Origin: Anaerolineae bacterium
Lineage (GTDB): Bacteria; Chloroflexota; Anaerolineae; Aggregatilineales; UBA2796
NCBI GenBank assembly: GCA_020851855.1
Contig: JADZBY010000401.1
Span: 1-11,097 of the forward strand
Direction of reading: 5' to 3'
Length of the DNA stretch: 11,097 bases
Made by a program: the position numbers and the translations under genes. The notes beneath the pieces are model-generated. The model saw nothing but the letters and a program-made list of their open reading frames with translations. It ran no database searches and was not told where the DNA came from. Shown one piece after another: positions 10,912-11,097 of the stretch (its first letter is position 1; the number at the start of each line of letters is the position of its first letter).

Positions 10912-11097
10912 CTACTCGCTCAGCCGGTTGCTGGGCGTGCTGGATTCTTCCGCCGGGCGGACGCCATCGTCTGACGCCGCCGCATTGCCCTGCTGAAGCG
11001 GAAGCTGCGAGATGGGCGTCTGCTCCATGATCTGCTTGAGCCGCTGCAAGTCTTCGGGGACCGCCTGACGCGGCTCGCGGCCAAAGGCGCGCGCCAC
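10912..11097 (-). CDS. C-terminal end of a possible SRPBCC-family protein (partial)
   Basis: The frame is open from the window edge to TAG at 10912-10914 and gives 61-62 residues, so the gene is cut; the GTG at the very edge is probably not its start. The segment FGREPRQAVPEDLQRLKQIME resembles the C-terminal helix of SRPBCC/polyketide-cyclase-like proteins, where a PEDL-R-KQ-ME pattern is common, followed by a Ser/Pro/Asp-rich disordered tail. The identification rests on this one motif and the fold itself is outside the window. Confidence 0.5.
   Translation of the reverse strand: MARAFGREPRQAVPEDLQRLKQIMEQTPISQLPLQQGNAAASDDGVRPAEESSTPSNRLSE

Noticed and set aside
1..11097. A defence, secretion or biosynthetic system hidden in the window
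   Set aside because: No nuclease, methyltransferase, helicase, toxin-antitoxin, reverse transcriptase or synthase motif was found in any supported frame; the content is stress, envelope and regulatory genes.
1..11097. tRNA or rRNA genes
   Set aside because: No cloverleaf with TTCGA/GGTTCAA-type T-loop and matching acceptor stem, and no rRNA-like stretch, was seen by eye on either strand; a covariance-model scan would be needed to exclude small RNAs.

Overview
The window is GC-rich bacterial DNA made of short transcription units. Many are preceded by clear Shine-Dalgarno sequences (GAGGAG, AAGGA, GGAGGG), and the gaps hold stem-loops and small inverted-repeat elements. There is no rRNA, tRNA, CRISPR array, transposase or phage gene. 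The best guess for the host is a Chloroflexota bacterium (Anaerolineae-like). That is an inference from the gene mix and from the recurring intergenic elements with CCTCACCCC/GGGGTGAGG-type ends, not from a phylogenetic marker. Other GC-rich phyla are not excluded.

Left part, plus strand (1-3429): the tail of an unrecognised gene with a good intrinsic terminator; a YihY/BrkB-family membrane protein; a 341-aa protein joining a general-stress (YflT/GSP17M-like) fold, a glycine-zipper segment and a separate C-terminal domain, closed by a strong terminator; then a probable two-gene unit of an acidic disordered protein and a YciF/DUF892 ferritin-like protein whose usual metal-ligand positions look degraded.

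Middle (3430-8756): a 520-bp gene-free block carries a 98-bp palindromic element and a nearly perfect 112-bp tandem duplication. It is followed by an HdeD-family membrane protein (minus). Three response regulators come next, none with a kinase beside it: an OmpR-type regulator with Asn in place of the phospho-acceptor Asp (minus), an Rcp1-type single-domain receiver (plus) and a NarL/LuxR-type regulator (plus). A CorA-family transporter (minus) has QLN instead of the GMN signature. CCTC-rich inverted-repeat elements sit in the gaps between these genes.

Right part, minus strand (8757-11097): a YtxH-like one-pass membrane protein, a CsbD-family protein with two abutting palindromes just upstream, a DUF4342-like protein, a four-segment membrane protein with a Gly/Ala-rich loop, and the C-terminal end of what may be a SRPBCC-family protein at the window edge.

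Taken together, most recognisable genes belong to families tied to general stress, the envelope or osmotic/acid stress. YflT, YtxH and CsbD are sigma-B-controlled in Bacillus; YciF and HdeD are stress proteins in enterobacteria. The simplest reading is a stress/envelope-homeostasis island with orphan regulators beside it. I see no defence system or biosynthetic cluster. The most notable points are the degenerate key residues in three proteins, the dense small repeat elements, and the palindromes before csbD.
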